From Paracoccaceae bacterium (lineage in GTDB: Bacteria > Pseudomonadota > Alphaproteobacteria > Rhodobacterales > Rhodobacteraceae), in assembly GCA_017510335.1 (NCBI GenBank), contig JAFWNM010000012.1, positions 186,001 to 250,000 on the forward strand: DNA of 64,000 nucleotides, in the 5' to 3' direction. Positions 7,198 through 15,777 of this stretch are shown here, one piece after another; position 1 is the first letter of the stretch, and each line of letters starts with the position of its first letter. Below the pieces are notes generated by a model. The model had not been told where the DNA came from. It ran no database searches and worked only from the letters and a program-made list of their open reading frames with translations. A program made the position numbers and the translations under genes.

Positions 7198-9315
7198 GTG
7201 ATCACATTTGCTGATCTGATCGCATTGGTGCGCAATTATAACCCGAAGACGGATGAAGACCTGATGCGGCGCGCCTGGGACTATGGCGAGGCCATGCATG
7301 AAGGGCAGTTCCGGCATTCGGGCGAACCTTACTTCACCCATCCTGTGGCTGTGGCGGCATTGCTGACCGAAATGCGGCTGGATGATGCGACCATCATCAC
7401 CGCCTTGTTGCATGACACCATCGAAGACACAAAATCCACCTATTCCGAGGTGGCGCAGATATTTGGCGATGAAATTGCCGAACTGGTCGATGGTGTTACC
7501 AAGCTGACCAACCTGCAGATCTCATCATCCGAAGCCAAGCAGGCAGAAAATATCCGCAAGTTGCTGATCGCCATGTCACGGGATTTGCGCGTCATTCTGG
7601 TGAAGCTGGCGGACCGGCTGCACAATATGCGCACCATCAGGTCAATGAAACCTGCCAAACAGGCGCAAAAAGCCCGCGAAACCATGGATATCTATGCCCC
7701 GCTTGCGGGCCGTATGGGCATGCAATGGATGCGCGAGGAACTGGAAGACCTGGCTTTCCGCGTGCTGAACCCGGAAGCGCGCAATTCCATCCTGCGCCGG
7801 TTCATCTCCTTGCAGCGCGAGGCTGGCGATGTGTTGCACCGCATCAGCGGGGATATTCGCACCGAACTGGAACGGGCGGATATTGACGCTGTTGTGTTCG
7901 GGCGCGCAAAAAAGCCGTATTCGATCTGGCGCAAGATGCAGGAAAAGGAACTGGCCTTTTCGCGGTTGTCGGATATTTACGGCTTTCGGATCATCACCAA
8001 CTCGGTCGAGGAATGCTACACCGTGCTGGGCCTGATGCATGGGCGCTGGCGTGCAGTGCCGGGCCGGTTCAAGGATTACATCAGCCAGCCCAAATCCAAC
8101 GGCTACAGGTCCATTCATACCACCGTTTCGGGGCGCGATGGCAAACGCGTTGAAATCCAGATCCGCACCCGCGAAATGCATGAAGTGGCTGAAGCGGGCG
8201 TGGCTGCACATTGGGCGTATCGCGATGGCCAGCGCAGTGTGAACCCGTTTGCCGTGGACCCCGCCAAATGGATTGCCACCCTGACCGAAGGGCTTGAATC
8301 CGAAGAAGATCACGATGCGTTTCTGGAACATGTCAAACTGGAAATGTATTCCGATCAGGCGTTCTGCTTCACGCCGAAGGGGGACGTGATACAGTTGCCG
8401 CGCGGTGCGACACCGCTGGATTTTGCCTATGCGATCCACACGCGCATCGGCAATAGCTGCGTTTCCGCCAAGGTGGACGGGTTGCGCGTTCCGCTATGGA
8501 CACGGTTGCGCAATGGGCAGTCGGTTGAAATTATCACCGCCGAAGGGCAGCGCCCACAGGCAAGCTGGATTGATATTGTCGCCACGGGCCGCGCCAAAGC
8601 CGCAATCCGGCGGTCCCTGCGCGACGAAGACAGGGCGCGCTTCATGCGGTTGGGCACGGAATTGCTGCGCGCCGCATTCGAAAATGCGGGCCGCGACATG
8701 AGCAATAAGGCCCTTGCAACGGCGTCCAAGATCATGGGCATTCCTGATGCCGCAGAATTGCGCGCGCGGGTCGGGTCTGCCGAAATCAGTGCGCGCCGCG
8801 TCGTGAGTGTATTGTATCCCGATGGGCTTGCGCAGACGCCACAGGTTGACGTCACGCGTCCTGTTCTTGGGTTGAATGCGGATCAGTCTTTCCGGCGCGC
8901 GGCCTGTTGCCAGCCCTTGCCCGGTGAACGTATTGTGGGAATAACCTATCGCGGCAAGGGGGTGGTGGCCCATGCCATGGATTGTGATGCCCTTGCCGAA
9001 TTCGAGGATCAGCCTGACCGCTGGATAGATTTGCGCTGGCAGGATGGAACACATCCGGCAGTGTATTCTGTTACGCTGGACCTGACGATTTCCAACGATG
9101 CCGGTGTTTTGGGACGCGTGTGCAGCTTGATCGGAGAGCATAAGGCGAATATCTCGGACTTGCGCTTCGTGGATCGTAAGCCGGACTTCTATCGGCTTTT
9201 GGTAGAAGCTGAAATGCGGGGTGTCTCGCATCTGCATGAAGTCATGACCGCGCTTGAAGCTGAAACCTCTGTTGCGCGTATTATTCGCACGCGTGATCCG
9301 TCGTTGCGCCCATGA
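7198..9315 (+). CDS. rsh: Bifunctional (p)ppGpp synthetase/hydrolase
   Basis: The single long RelA/SpoT homologue, 705 residues, that makes and degrades the stringent alarmone. Domains in order: HD hydrolase (about 20-200; HPVAVAALL, ALLHDTIEDT, KLADRLHNMRT, all intact), synthetase (about 235-350; SIWRKMQEKELAFSRLSDIYGFRII, KSNGYRSIHTTV), TGS (about 385-445; CFTPKGDVIQLPRGATPLDFAYAIHT), a conserved-cysteine region (RRAACCQPLPGERIVG) and a C-terminal ACT domain (about 625-705). Both catalytic domains look functional, so it is bifunctional. GTG start with GGGGAAGG upstream. In related bacteria regulatory PTS proteins bind this enzyme, and HPr/EIIA are encoded 2 kb away. Confidence 0.95.
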   Translation: MITFADLIALVRNYNPKTDEDLMRRAWDYGEAMHEGQFRHSGEPYFTHPVAVAALLTEMRLDDATIITALLHDTIEDTKSTYSEVAQIFGDEIAELVDGVTKLTNLQISSSEAKQAENIRKLLIAMSRDLRVILVKLADRLHNMRTIRSMKPAKQAQKARETMDIYAPLAGRMGMQWMREELEDLAFRVLNPEARNSILRRFISLQREAGDVLHRISGDIRTELERADIDAVVFGRAKKPYSIWRKMQEKELAFSRLSDIYGFRIITNSVEECYTVLGLMHGRWRAVPGRFKDYISQPKSNGYRSIHTTVSGRDGKRVEIQIRTREMHEVAEAGVAAHWAYRDGQRSVNPFAVDPAKWIATLTEGLESEEDHDAFLEHVKLEMYSDQAFCFTPKGDVIQLPRGATPLDFAYAIHTRIGNSCVSAKVDGLRVPLWTRLRNGQSVEIITAEGQRPQASWIDIVATGRAKAAIRRSLRDEDRARFMRLGTELLRAAFENAGRDMSNKALATASKIMGIPDAAELRARVGSAEISARRVVSVLYPDGLAQTPQVDVTRPVLGLNADQSFRRAACCQPLPGERIVGITYRGKGVVAHAMDCDALAEFEDQPDRWIDLRWQDGTHPAVYSVTLDLTISNDAGVLGRVCSLIGEHKANISDLRFVDRKPDFYRLLVEAEMRGVSHLHEVMTALEAETSVARIIRTRDPSLRP

Positions 9316-9358
9316 CTGGCCCTGTGGGGCCAGGTTCAATGAAAGTTTGCCGCCCGTG

Positions 9359-9985
9359 GTGTTCAAAAGACGCAACCCAAGGAACTTTCGCCAAAGTGTG
9401 GTGAATTTCTTCATTCCCGGCGGGGGGTGGGGCCGGTCGGCAAGCTATGTCATGCACAGGTTGCGCAGGCTGCCGGACAGCCCTGAACGCATTGCGCGCG
9501 GCATTGCCGCCGGTGTCGCCATAAGTTGCACGCCGCTTTTCGGAATGCATTTCGTGTCTGCGGCCCTTTTGGCCTGGGCGTTGCGGGGAAATGTTCTTGC
9601 GGCTATTCTGGCCACCTTCTTCGGGAACCCGTTTACCTTTCCGGTGATTGCAGTGTCGGCGCTGGAACTGGGCAGTTTTCTTTTGGGAATTGAAAACACC
9701 CTTAAGGGCAAATATGCCATACGCGCCTTCGGCGCTGTATGGCAGGAATTATGGCACAACAGCCTATCTGTGTTCACGTCCGAACCATTAAGCTGGCAGA
9801 ACATGGCGCATTTCGGTTGGGATGTATTCGTGCCCTATATGTTGGGCGGAACGCTGATTGGGGTGGTGTGCGGGGTTCCGGCCTATTTCCTGTCGCTTCC
9901 CCTGATCCGGGCCTACCGGAACCGCAGGATGAAGAAGATACAGGAACGCTTTGAACAAGCGCGCAAAAATGATCAGGGGCAGTGA
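9359..9985 (+). CDS. DUF2062 membrane protein
   Basis: A DUF2062 family protein of 208 residues with hydrophobic segments at VAISCTPLFGMHFVSAALLAWAL, VLAAILATFFGNPFTFPVIAVSALELGSFLLG and MLGGTLIGVVCGVPAYFLSLPLI. Function is unknown; it is conserved next to rsh and pdxJ in Rhodobacteraceae. An open frame extends upstream to 9254 inside rsh, but GTG 9359 (MFKRRNPRNFRQSVVNFF) matches the usual family start and avoids overlap, so I place the start there. The ribosome site is weak, so the start is the uncertain part. Confidence 0.82.
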   Translation: MFKRRNPRNFRQSVVNFFIPGGGWGRSASYVMHRLRRLPDSPERIARGIAAGVAISCTPLFGMHFVSAALLAWALRGNVLAAILATFFGNPFTFPVIAVSALELGSFLLGIENTLKGKYAIRAFGAVWQELWHNSLSVFTSEPLSWQNMAHFGWDVFVPYMLGGTLIGVVCGVPAYFLSLPLIRAYRNRRMKKIQERFEQARKNDQGQ

Positions 9986-10072
9986 ATTGCCCGCCCGGTC
10001 ATTGAGTTTGGCAGCCTGCCCGCTATTGTGTGTCACAATTGTCAGTTCGGTATAGGAAGTGTGGGAATCAAC

Positions 10073-10828
10073 ATGAGTAAGAGAACAGATCGTCCTTTGC
10101 GGCTTGGGGTGAATATCGACCATGTGGCGACGTTGCGAAATGCCCGTGGCGGGCGCGACCCTGACCCAGCGCGCGCGGCCATGCTGGCCCAACAGGCGGG
10201 CGCTGACGGGATTACGCTGCATCTGCGCGAAGACCGGCGCCACATAAGGGATGCGGATGTGCCTGCGGTCATGGCGGCTGTGACCCTGCCGATTAACCTT
10301 GAAATGGCCGCAACGGCCGAAATGCAAGCCATTGCCCTGAAATACAAGCCGCATGCCGTGTGCATTGTGCCCGAACGCCGTGAAGAACGCACAACCGAAG
10401 GTGGGCTTGACGTGATCGCGGATGTGGAGCGTTTGAGGCAGTATATTGCGCCGCTGCGCGCGGCAGGCAGTCGCGTGTCGTTGTTCATTGCCCCCGATGA
10501 GGCGCAGGTCGAGGCTGCCGCGCGCGTGGGCGCGCAGGTTGTCGAATTGCATGTGGGGGCGTATTGCGATTTCTGCACCGACGGGCAGGATGCGGAATGT
10601 GACCGTGAATTGCGCCGCCTGTTTTCCGCAGCCGCACGCGCCCAGGAACTGGGACTGGAGGTTCACGCAGGGCATGGGTTGAATTTCAGCAATGTCGGCC
10701 CAATCGCAGCCATCCCCGAGGTTGTGGAACTGAATATCGGGCATTTCCTGATTGGTGAAGCTGTGTTCATAGGGCTGGATGCCGCGTTGCGCGAAATGCG
10801 CCGCCAAATGGCACTTGCACGGATGTAG
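10073..10828 (+). CDS. pdxJ: Pyridoxine 5'-phosphate synthase
   Basis: PdxJ condenses 1-deoxyxylulose 5-phosphate with 3-amino-2-oxopropyl phosphate to pyridoxine 5'-phosphate in vitamin B6 synthesis. The 251-residue TIM barrel shows [17 protein letters not shown] (residues about 10-26), [35 protein letters not shown] and [11 protein letters not shown], all family hallmarks. ATG 10073 is chosen over an upstream in-frame GTG at 10028 because it gives the normal N-terminus; AGGAAG lies upstream. It leads directly into acpS after 7 bases. Confidence 0.95.
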   Translation: MSKRTDRPLRLGVNIDHVATLRNARGGRDPDPARAAMLAQQAGADGITLHLREDRRHIRDADVPAVMAAVTLPINLEMAATAEMQAIALKYKPHAVCIVPERREERTTEGGLDVIADVERLRQYIAPLRAAGSRVSLFIAPDEAQVEAAARVGAQVVELHVGAYCDFCTDGQDAECDRELRRLFSAAARAQELGLEVHAGHGLNFSNVGPIAAIPEVVELNIGHFLIGEAVFIGLDAALREMRRQMALARM

Positions 10829-10835
10829 CGGTTTC

Positions 10836-11237
10836 ATGATTTTGGGCGTCGGAACTGATCTGGCCAATATCGACCGCATAGCGGGAACCTTGGCGCGGTT
10901 CGGGGACCGCTTTCGCAACCGGGTCTTCACGCAAGAAGAACTTGCCCGCGCCAGACGCCGCGGGGATGATGTGGCCACTTATGCCAAACGCTGGGCCGCG
11001 AAAGAAGCCTGTTCCAAGGCGTTGGGAACGGGTCTTGCCATGGGTATTTCGTGGCGTGACATGTGGGTAAGCAACATGGCCGGTGGCCAGCCGGTGATGC
11101 ATGTGTCCGGATGGGCGGCGGCGCGTCTGGCGCAGATGACCCCGGATGGATATGAAGCCGCAATTCATGTCAGTCTGACCGATGACCACCCATGGGCGCA
11201 GGCGTTTGTCGTGATCGAGGCCCGCCCCCTGCGCTGA
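10836..11237 (+). CDS. acpS: Holo-[acyl-carrier-protein] synthase
   Basis: AcpS moves 4'-phosphopantetheine from CoA to a serine of acyl carrier protein. The 133-residue protein begins [16 protein letters not shown], with the metal-binding Asp in GTDL, and has [18 protein letters not shown] with the second acidic residue. ATG 10836 lies 7 bases after pdxJ, the usual linkage. In most Rhodobacteraceae acpS is followed by lepB-rnc-era, but here a SulP transporter follows. A second, dedicated ACP is encoded at 40.5 kb and may be another substrate. Confidence 0.94.
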   Translation: MILGVGTDLANIDRIAGTLARFGDRFRNRVFTQEELARARRRGDDVATYAKRWAAKEACSKALGTGLAMGISWRDMWVSNMAGGQPVMHVSGWAAARLAQMTPDGYEAAIHVSLTDDHPWAQAFVVIEARPLR

Positions 11238-11327
11238 AGGGGCGCTTGATATCTGGCCAGTGATCCTGCATAGACAGTGTGAAATTTATCTTGTTAAGAA
11301 TATTCGGGTGCCGGTCCTGGCCCAGAT

Positions 11328-13046
11328 ATGTGCAGCGACAAAATGACAGTCTCGAAATTCGATCCCCACACGCGCCCGACCTTCGCGGAACAATTCGCAC
11401 CCAAATTGCTGACGGTGCTGCGAGAGGGGTATGGCCCAAAGCAGTTGCGCGCCGATGCAATTGCCGGTCTGACAGTGGCGATTGTTGCCTTGCCCTTGTC
11501 TATGGCAATTGCCATCGCGTCAGGGGCCACGCCTGCGCAGGGGCTTTATACGGCAATTGTGGGCGGGTTCATCGTCTCCTTGTTGGGCGGGTCACGGTTC
11601 CAGATCGGGGGGCCTGCGGGGGCGTTCATCGTGCTGGTGGCCGCAACTGTCGCGCTGCACGGGATGGACGGGTTGATACTGGCCACCTTCCTGTCGGGGC
11701 TTATGCTGGCAGTGGCGGGGTTCCTGCGGCTGGGCACATTCGTAAAATTCGTGCCCTTTCCGGTGACAGTTGGTTTCACGGCAGGGATTGCGTTTATCAT
11801 CTTCGCCAGTCAGATCAAGGAAATCTTCGGCCTGTCCCTGGTGCATGAACCCGGCGAGTTGCTGGAAAAGCTGCCTGCACTATGGCAAGCGCGCCACAGC
11901 ATGACGCCCCATGCCCTTGGCCTGTCGCTGACAACGGTTGCGGTGATTGTGGCGCTGCGCCGCTGGCGGCCAAGCTGGCCGGGCATGTTGGTTGCTGTCG
12001 GGCTGGCGTCTGTGGTGGTTGCGCTGGCGGGACTGCCGGTGCAAACGATCGCAACGCAGTTCGGGGGTATTCCGTCTTCCTTGCCTGCGCCCGCGCTGCC
12101 TGTGGTGACATGGGCCAAGGTCTGGGCGGTTCTGCCCGCGGCTGCGTCTTTTGCACTGCTTGGCGCGATTGAATCGCTGTTGTCGGCCGTGGTGGCCGAT
12201 GGCATGACCGGACGGCGGCACAGGTCCAATTGCGAATTGGTGGCGCAGGGGGCGGCGAATGTCGGGACGTCGCTTTTTGGCGGGTTCTGTGTCACGGGCA
12301 CGATCGCGCGCACGGCCACAAATGTGCGCGCCGGGGCACATGGCCCGGTTGCGGGCATGCTGCATGCTGTGTTTTTGCTGGTGTTCATGCTGGTTGCGGC
12401 CCCGCTTGCGGGGTATATTCCCCTTGCCGCGCTGGCGGGGGTGCTGGTCGTGGTGGCGTGGAACATGATCGAAAAACCCGCTATCGCCATTTTGTTGCGG
12501 TCCGGCTGGGGCGAGGCCACTGTGCTGGGTGCCACGTTCTTCCTGACCATTTTCCGCGACCTGATCGAGGCAATTATCGTCGGTGTCGCGCTTGGGTCCA
12601 TCTTGTTTATTCAGCGCATGGGACGGGCAACTGCTGTTGACGCCCAGACCCCCTTCGTCGCCCGAGACGAGGCAGACATGGCCCGCCCGCGCGAAGCCTA
12701 TGCCAAGAATATGGCTGCGAACCCCGATATCGTTATATACCGGATTTCCGGCGCGCTGTTTTTCGGGGCCGCGGCAAGTATCGGGTCGGTGCTGGACCAG
12801 ATTCAAGACACGCATAAAGCACTGGTGGTGGATTTTTCGGCCGTGCCGTTTCTGGATTCAACGGGCGCGAACATGATCGAAGAACTGGCGCATAAGGCCC
12901 AGAAACGCGGCGCTACCTTGTGGTTGACCGGCGCTAGCCGGGATATCCGGCGCGTTTTCCTGATGCACGGGTTACGCAAACCGATGGTGCGCTATGCAGT
13001 CAGCGTGGAAGCGGCCATAGCCGAGCTTATGCCGCAGACGCCCTAG
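11328..13046 (+). CDS. SulP family anion transporter with STAS domain
   Basis: A 572-residue SLC26/SulP transporter (567 if ATG 11343 is the start). The membrane domain spans roughly residues 40-440 with the characteristic DAIAGLTVAIVALPLSMAIAIASGATPAQGLYTAIVGGFIVSLLGGSRFQIGGPAGAF region and many glycine-rich helices. A cytoplasmic STAS domain follows (about 465-572; VIYRISGALFFGAAASI, VVDFSAVPFLDSTGANMIEEL). The substrate could be sulfate, bicarbonate or another anion and cannot be told from sequence. It sits between acpS and an inverted recO, where lepB-rnc-era would normally be, and ends at a dispersed repeat. Confidence 0.88.
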   Translation: MCSDKMTVSKFDPHTRPTFAEQFAPKLLTVLREGYGPKQLRADAIAGLTVAIVALPLSMAIAIASGATPAQGLYTAIVGGFIVSLLGGSRFQIGGPAGAFIVLVAATVALHGMDGLILATFLSGLMLAVAGFLRLGTFVKFVPFPVTVGFTAGIAFIIFASQIKEIFGLSLVHEPGELLEKLPALWQARHSMTPHALGLSLTTVAVIVALRRWRPSWPGMLVAVGLASVVVALAGLPVQTIATQFGGIPSSLPAPALPVVTWAKVWAVLPAAASFALLGAIESLLSAVVADGMTGRRHRSNCELVAQGAANVGTSLFGGFCVTGTIARTATNVRAGAHGPVAGMLHAVFLLVFMLVAAPLAGYIPLAALAGVLVVVAWNMIEKPAIAILLRSGWGEATVLGATFFLTIFRDLIEAIIVGVALGSILFIQRMGRATAVDAQTPFVARDEADMARPREAYAKNMAANPDIVIYRISGALFFGAAASIGSVLDQIQDTHKALVVDFSAVPFLDSTGANMIEELAHKAQKRGATLWLTGASRDIRRVFLMHGLRKPMVRYAVSVEAAIAELMPQTP

Positions 13047-13060
13047 CGAATGTCGCCTGT

Positions 13061-13106
13061 CCGAGATGCTTGAAACCGGTTCCCACTTCTGAACAATATG
13101 CCCTAA
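13061..13106. repeat. Dispersed palindromic repeat, copy A
   Basis: Lies between the convergent sulP and recO stops. Its core (about 13075-13105) reads AACCGGTTCCCACTTCTGAA then CAATATGCCCTA, and aligns with copies B (14525-14628) and C (23493-23546) over about 30 bases with a handful of substitutions. The left arm of the palindrome is degenerate in this copy. It resembles the RIME/ABC-type intergenic elements of alphaproteobacteria. Confidence 0.6.
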
Positions 13107-13813
13107 TGCAGTGCAGCGATCATACGCGCGCGGGCTTCGGGCAGGGGGCGGCCCACGGCATGGGCTAACCATTGGTTCAGGAAATACCCGCTAATGGCCA
13201 GCGATTGTGTCAGATCGAGGGCGCTGAAAGAACCGCCATTCACAAGCGCGGCTGGCAAAGGCAACAGGCGCGCCGCATACGCGCCCGCCCCCTCGATGGT
13301 GACAGCGCGGCCCGTGCGGGGGCTGACATAAGCAAGGCCTTGCTGCGCCCCGGTGACTGCGCAGCGGTTCAGGTCCAGTCCGAAGCCGGTTTCTTCCAGC
13401 AAGTGCAATTCCCACAGCGCGTAAGTGCGCAGCCAGCCGGGTTGGCCCAAACTGTCCAGAATTTCCATTGTCGCTGCATATAACCCCGGATAGGCGGCGC
13501 GTTCGGGCAGCGCGTAGCGGCAAAGCGCACAGACCGACCCAAGCGCGAGCAGCGCCAGACGGTCGCCCAGAATAGGGGCGGCGCGCGGCTGCAACAATTC
13601 CACTGTGAAATTGCCCATCTGGTCTTCAAGCCTTGCGCGCCAATGCACATCCAGTTGCGCGCCCGGCTGCAGCACCGGGGCCATTTTGCGCGACGCGCCC
13701 CCGCGCACAGCGCCCGAATGACGTCCATGCAGCGCGGTGAATACCTCGATCAGGGCTGTTGCCTCGCCATGTTTGCGAACGCTTAATAATATGCCTTGAT
13801 CTCGCCACTCCAT
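13103..13813 (-). CDS. recO: DNA repair protein RecO
   Basis: RecO anneals single-stranded DNA and loads RecA in the RecFOR gap-repair pathway. The 236-residue protein starts MEWRDQGILLSVRKHGEATALIEVFTALHGRHSGAVRGG, the family OB-fold N-terminus, and has the helical C-terminal region with RTYALWELHLLEETGFGLDLNRCAVTG. I start it at the ATG at 13811-13813 because the 17 extra upstream codons overlap the divergent gene and lack family character. In relatives recO follows era on the same strand as acpS; here it is inverted and detached from that block. Confidence 0.93.
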   Translation of the reverse strand: MEWRDQGILLSVRKHGEATALIEVFTALHGRHSGAVRGGASRKMAPVLQPGAQLDVHWRARLEDQMGNFTVELLQPRAAPILGDRLALLALGSVCALCRYALPERAAYPGLYAATMEILDSLGQPGWLRTYALWELHLLEETGFGLDLNRCAVTGAQQGLAYVSPRTGRAVTIEGAGAYAARLLPLPAALVNGGSFSALDLTQSLAISGYFLNQWLAHAVGRPLPEARARMIAALH

Positions 13814-14525
13814 GATGCCAAGCCTTGCCCCGTCAGGCCGATTTCGGCAAGTGGAATTCAACACCGGATTTCAGGTATCGACCTTCTGCAGCATTGAAAA
13901 CCCGGGATCAACTGTTTTGGCAATAGACCCCAAATACCGCATCATTGCCGGGCTTATCGGCGGGCTTGCTGTTGCAGCGCTGGTGGCCCATGTGCTGGGG
14001 CGTATGGGCAATGCTGGTCTGGCTGCGGTTTTGTGGCGGTCAAGCGGGTATTTTACCATTCTGACCAATAGTCTGACGGCGGGCACATTCTTGACCATAG
14101 CGGCAAGCGGGCGGCGCATGTCCTTTGGCTGGATGAGCATGCTGACCCTGTCGATGATCATGGTTGCGCTGGTCTATCATATCCTGCTGGCACATCTGTT
14201 CAATCCGCATGGGCTTCGGTGGTGGGTTGATCAGGCATTTCACACGATTTTGCCCGCATCTGTGCTGTGGTTCTGGCTGATGGAGGTGACACGCAGTGAC
14301 CCGCGCGGCGGGCGACCACTGGTCTGGGCTATCTGGCCTGCCTGTTATGGTGCATATGCGCTGCTGCGCGGGGCCGTGACAGGGTGGTACCCTTATCCAT
14401 TCCTGAATGTCGGCACGATAGACTGGAGTGATGTTGCGCTTAATCTTGCGGGAATTACGCTTGCGTTTGTGGCGCTGGCCTATGTGATGAATTATCTTGG
14501 CCAGCGCATGCCGCTGCGCGACTAG
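13812..14525 (+). CDS. Pr6Pr family integral membrane protein
   Basis: A polytopic protein of up to 237 residues with about six membrane segments. Segments such as SSGYFTILTNSLTAGTFL, FHTILPASVLWFWLMEV and GWYPYPFLNVGTIDW are the recognisable Pr6Pr/FAR-17a-like family features. Function is unknown. The listed ATG 13812 would overlap the divergent recO start by 2 bases; the first 35 residues are poorly conserved in character, and a start near TTG 13917 (just before AIDPKYRIIAGLIGG) is as likely. It ends in dispersed repeat copy B. Confidence 0.72.
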   Translation: MMPSLAPSGRFRQVEFNTGFQVSTFCSIENPGSTVLAIDPKYRIIAGLIGGLAVAALVAHVLGRMGNAGLAAVLWRSSGYFTILTNSLTAGTFLTIAASGRRMSFGWMSMLTLSMIMVALVYHILLAHLFNPHGLRWWVDQAFHTILPASVLWFWLMEVTRSDPRGGRPLVWAIWPACYGAYALLRGAVTGWYPYPFLNVGTIDWSDVALNLAGITLAFVALAYVMNYLGQRMPLRD

Positions 14526-14628
14526 AGCATGCCGCGTTCATCCGCATTCAGGCAGCATGTTCTAAGTTATTGATTTTGCGTGTTCAAGACGCTCAAATCC
14601 GGGTCCCACTTTTGAGCGACATGCTCTT
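14525..14628. repeat. Dispersed palindromic repeat, copy B
   Basis: The longest copy, filling the space between the Pr6Pr-type gene and convergent glk. It begins AGAGCATGCCGCG at 14525 and ends TTTGAGCGACATGCTCTT, so its ends form an inverted repeat. The core TCCGGGTCCCACTTTTGAG (14598-14616) matches copies A and C. An internal AGCATGTTCTAAG at about 14552-14564 suggests that the element is composite or contains two nested palindromes. Confidence 0.65.
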
Positions 14629-14639
14629 GGGTATGCGTC

Positions 14640-15608
14640 CTAACGCGTTGTCAGATAGGCAGCGCAGCCAGCAAGGGCTGCATAATCATCTTCGACCAGG
14701 GCAACAGGGAACCGCTGCACGAGGTCCGACATGCGCCCCATATCGGTAAAGGCCGCTTCAAACCCGAATGTGTCCAGCCACGGGGCAAACGCGCGCGCCA
14801 CACCGCCAATCAGGTAAATTCCGGCATAGGGCAGGGTGACCAGTGCAAGACTGGCCATTGTCTGGGCCAGAAGCCGGACATAGTGACGTCCCACTGTCTG
14901 GGCCAGCGTGCATTCTGCATCCATGGCCGCAAGAATGGCGGCCGCGTCCTTGCCGCCGGCCATACCGGACTGTTCGGCATGGAAATCATAAAGCCGTTCC
15001 AGCCCCGCGCCTGCCAGAACATCCTCCACAGAGGCGATGCCGCGCCGCGCAATCAGCCAGTCGGCCAGCCTGTAATCGTCCTGCCCGCGCAAGGGCAGAT
15101 GAATATGCCCCGATTCCGATGGTGGAACGACCACTTGTCCTGTGCTTGTGCAATACACCGGGGCGGCATTCACGCCGGTGCCCAGCCCGATGACAAGGCG
15201 TGTGTTGCCTTCTTGCTGTCCTGTGCGGATCGGGCGCAGGTGGTTTTCCGCCAACCCGCCCACAGCATAGCCCTGCGCCTGAAGGTCATTCAGGAAATGC
15301 ACCTTTGCGATGTCATTGGTGCGCGCGATGTCCTGCGCATTGGCGGTCCATCCAAGGTTGGTCATCTCGGCTGTGTCACCATGGACCAGACCAGCCAGCG
15401 CGAAGGCGGCGTGTTGCGGCTTTTCATCATGCTGTGACAGAAATTCCACCACAATTTCACCAAGGCCCGAAAATTCGGCATTGCGAAAACGCGTCGTGCT
15501 TGGCGCGATCAACTTGTGCCCGCGGGCAAGGGCCATTCGCGTGTTGGTGCCGCCAATATCCGCCACCAGAACAAGCGGAGCGTGCGTTGTGGGCTGTGAT
15601 GCCGTCAT
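14640..15608 (-). CDS. glk: Glucokinase
   Basis: Phosphorylates glucose with ATP. The 322-residue protein belongs to the bacterial glucokinase (Glk) family: phosphate-binding motif LVADIGGTNTRMALARG near residues 13-29, a central LVIGLGTGVNAAPVY, PSESGHIHLPL, and GIYLIGGVARAFAPWL near the C-terminus. It lies 169 bases downstream of the LacI-type regulator on the same strand and next to the alpha-glucoside operon, so its job is probably to phosphorylate glucose released inside the cell by AglA. Confidence 0.93.
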   Translation of the reverse strand: MTASQPTTHAPLVLVADIGGTNTRMALARGHKLIAPSTTRFRNAEFSGLGEIVVEFLSQHDEKPQHAAFALAGLVHGDTAEMTNLGWTANAQDIARTNDIAKVHFLNDLQAQGYAVGGLAENHLRPIRTGQQEGNTRLVIGLGTGVNAAPVYCTSTGQVVVPPSESGHIHLPLRGQDDYRLADWLIARRGIASVEDVLAGAGLERLYDFHAEQSGMAGGKDAAAILAAMDAECTLAQTVGRHYVRLLAQTMASLALVTLPYAGIYLIGGVARAFAPWLDTFGFEAAFTDMGRMSDLVQRFPVALVEDDYAALAGCAAYLTTR

Positions 15609-15777
15609 GGGTGTGCCTTTGTCAGTTCATGCAAGCGCTTTGGATTGCGTGATAGGATGCTTATGCCAGGCGCTGCAAGGGCATATGCCCCCGCCATGCC
15701 CGGCATTGGTGTCTTTCACAGGCCACAACCTGCGGGGGCACAAGAATCCGGCGCGGTTATGGCGTGGCGGGTGGGGC

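Noticed and set aside
9788-10978. Open frame of 396 codons on the minus strand opposite pdxJ
   Set aside because: It lies antisense to a well-conserved pdxJ and acpS, has no family motif or ribosome site, and is explained by third-position GC bias.
11880-12815. Open frame of 311 codons opposite sulP
   Set aside because: Antisense to the transporter; its product is a Gln/Arg/His-rich sequence typical of reverse frames of high-GC genes.
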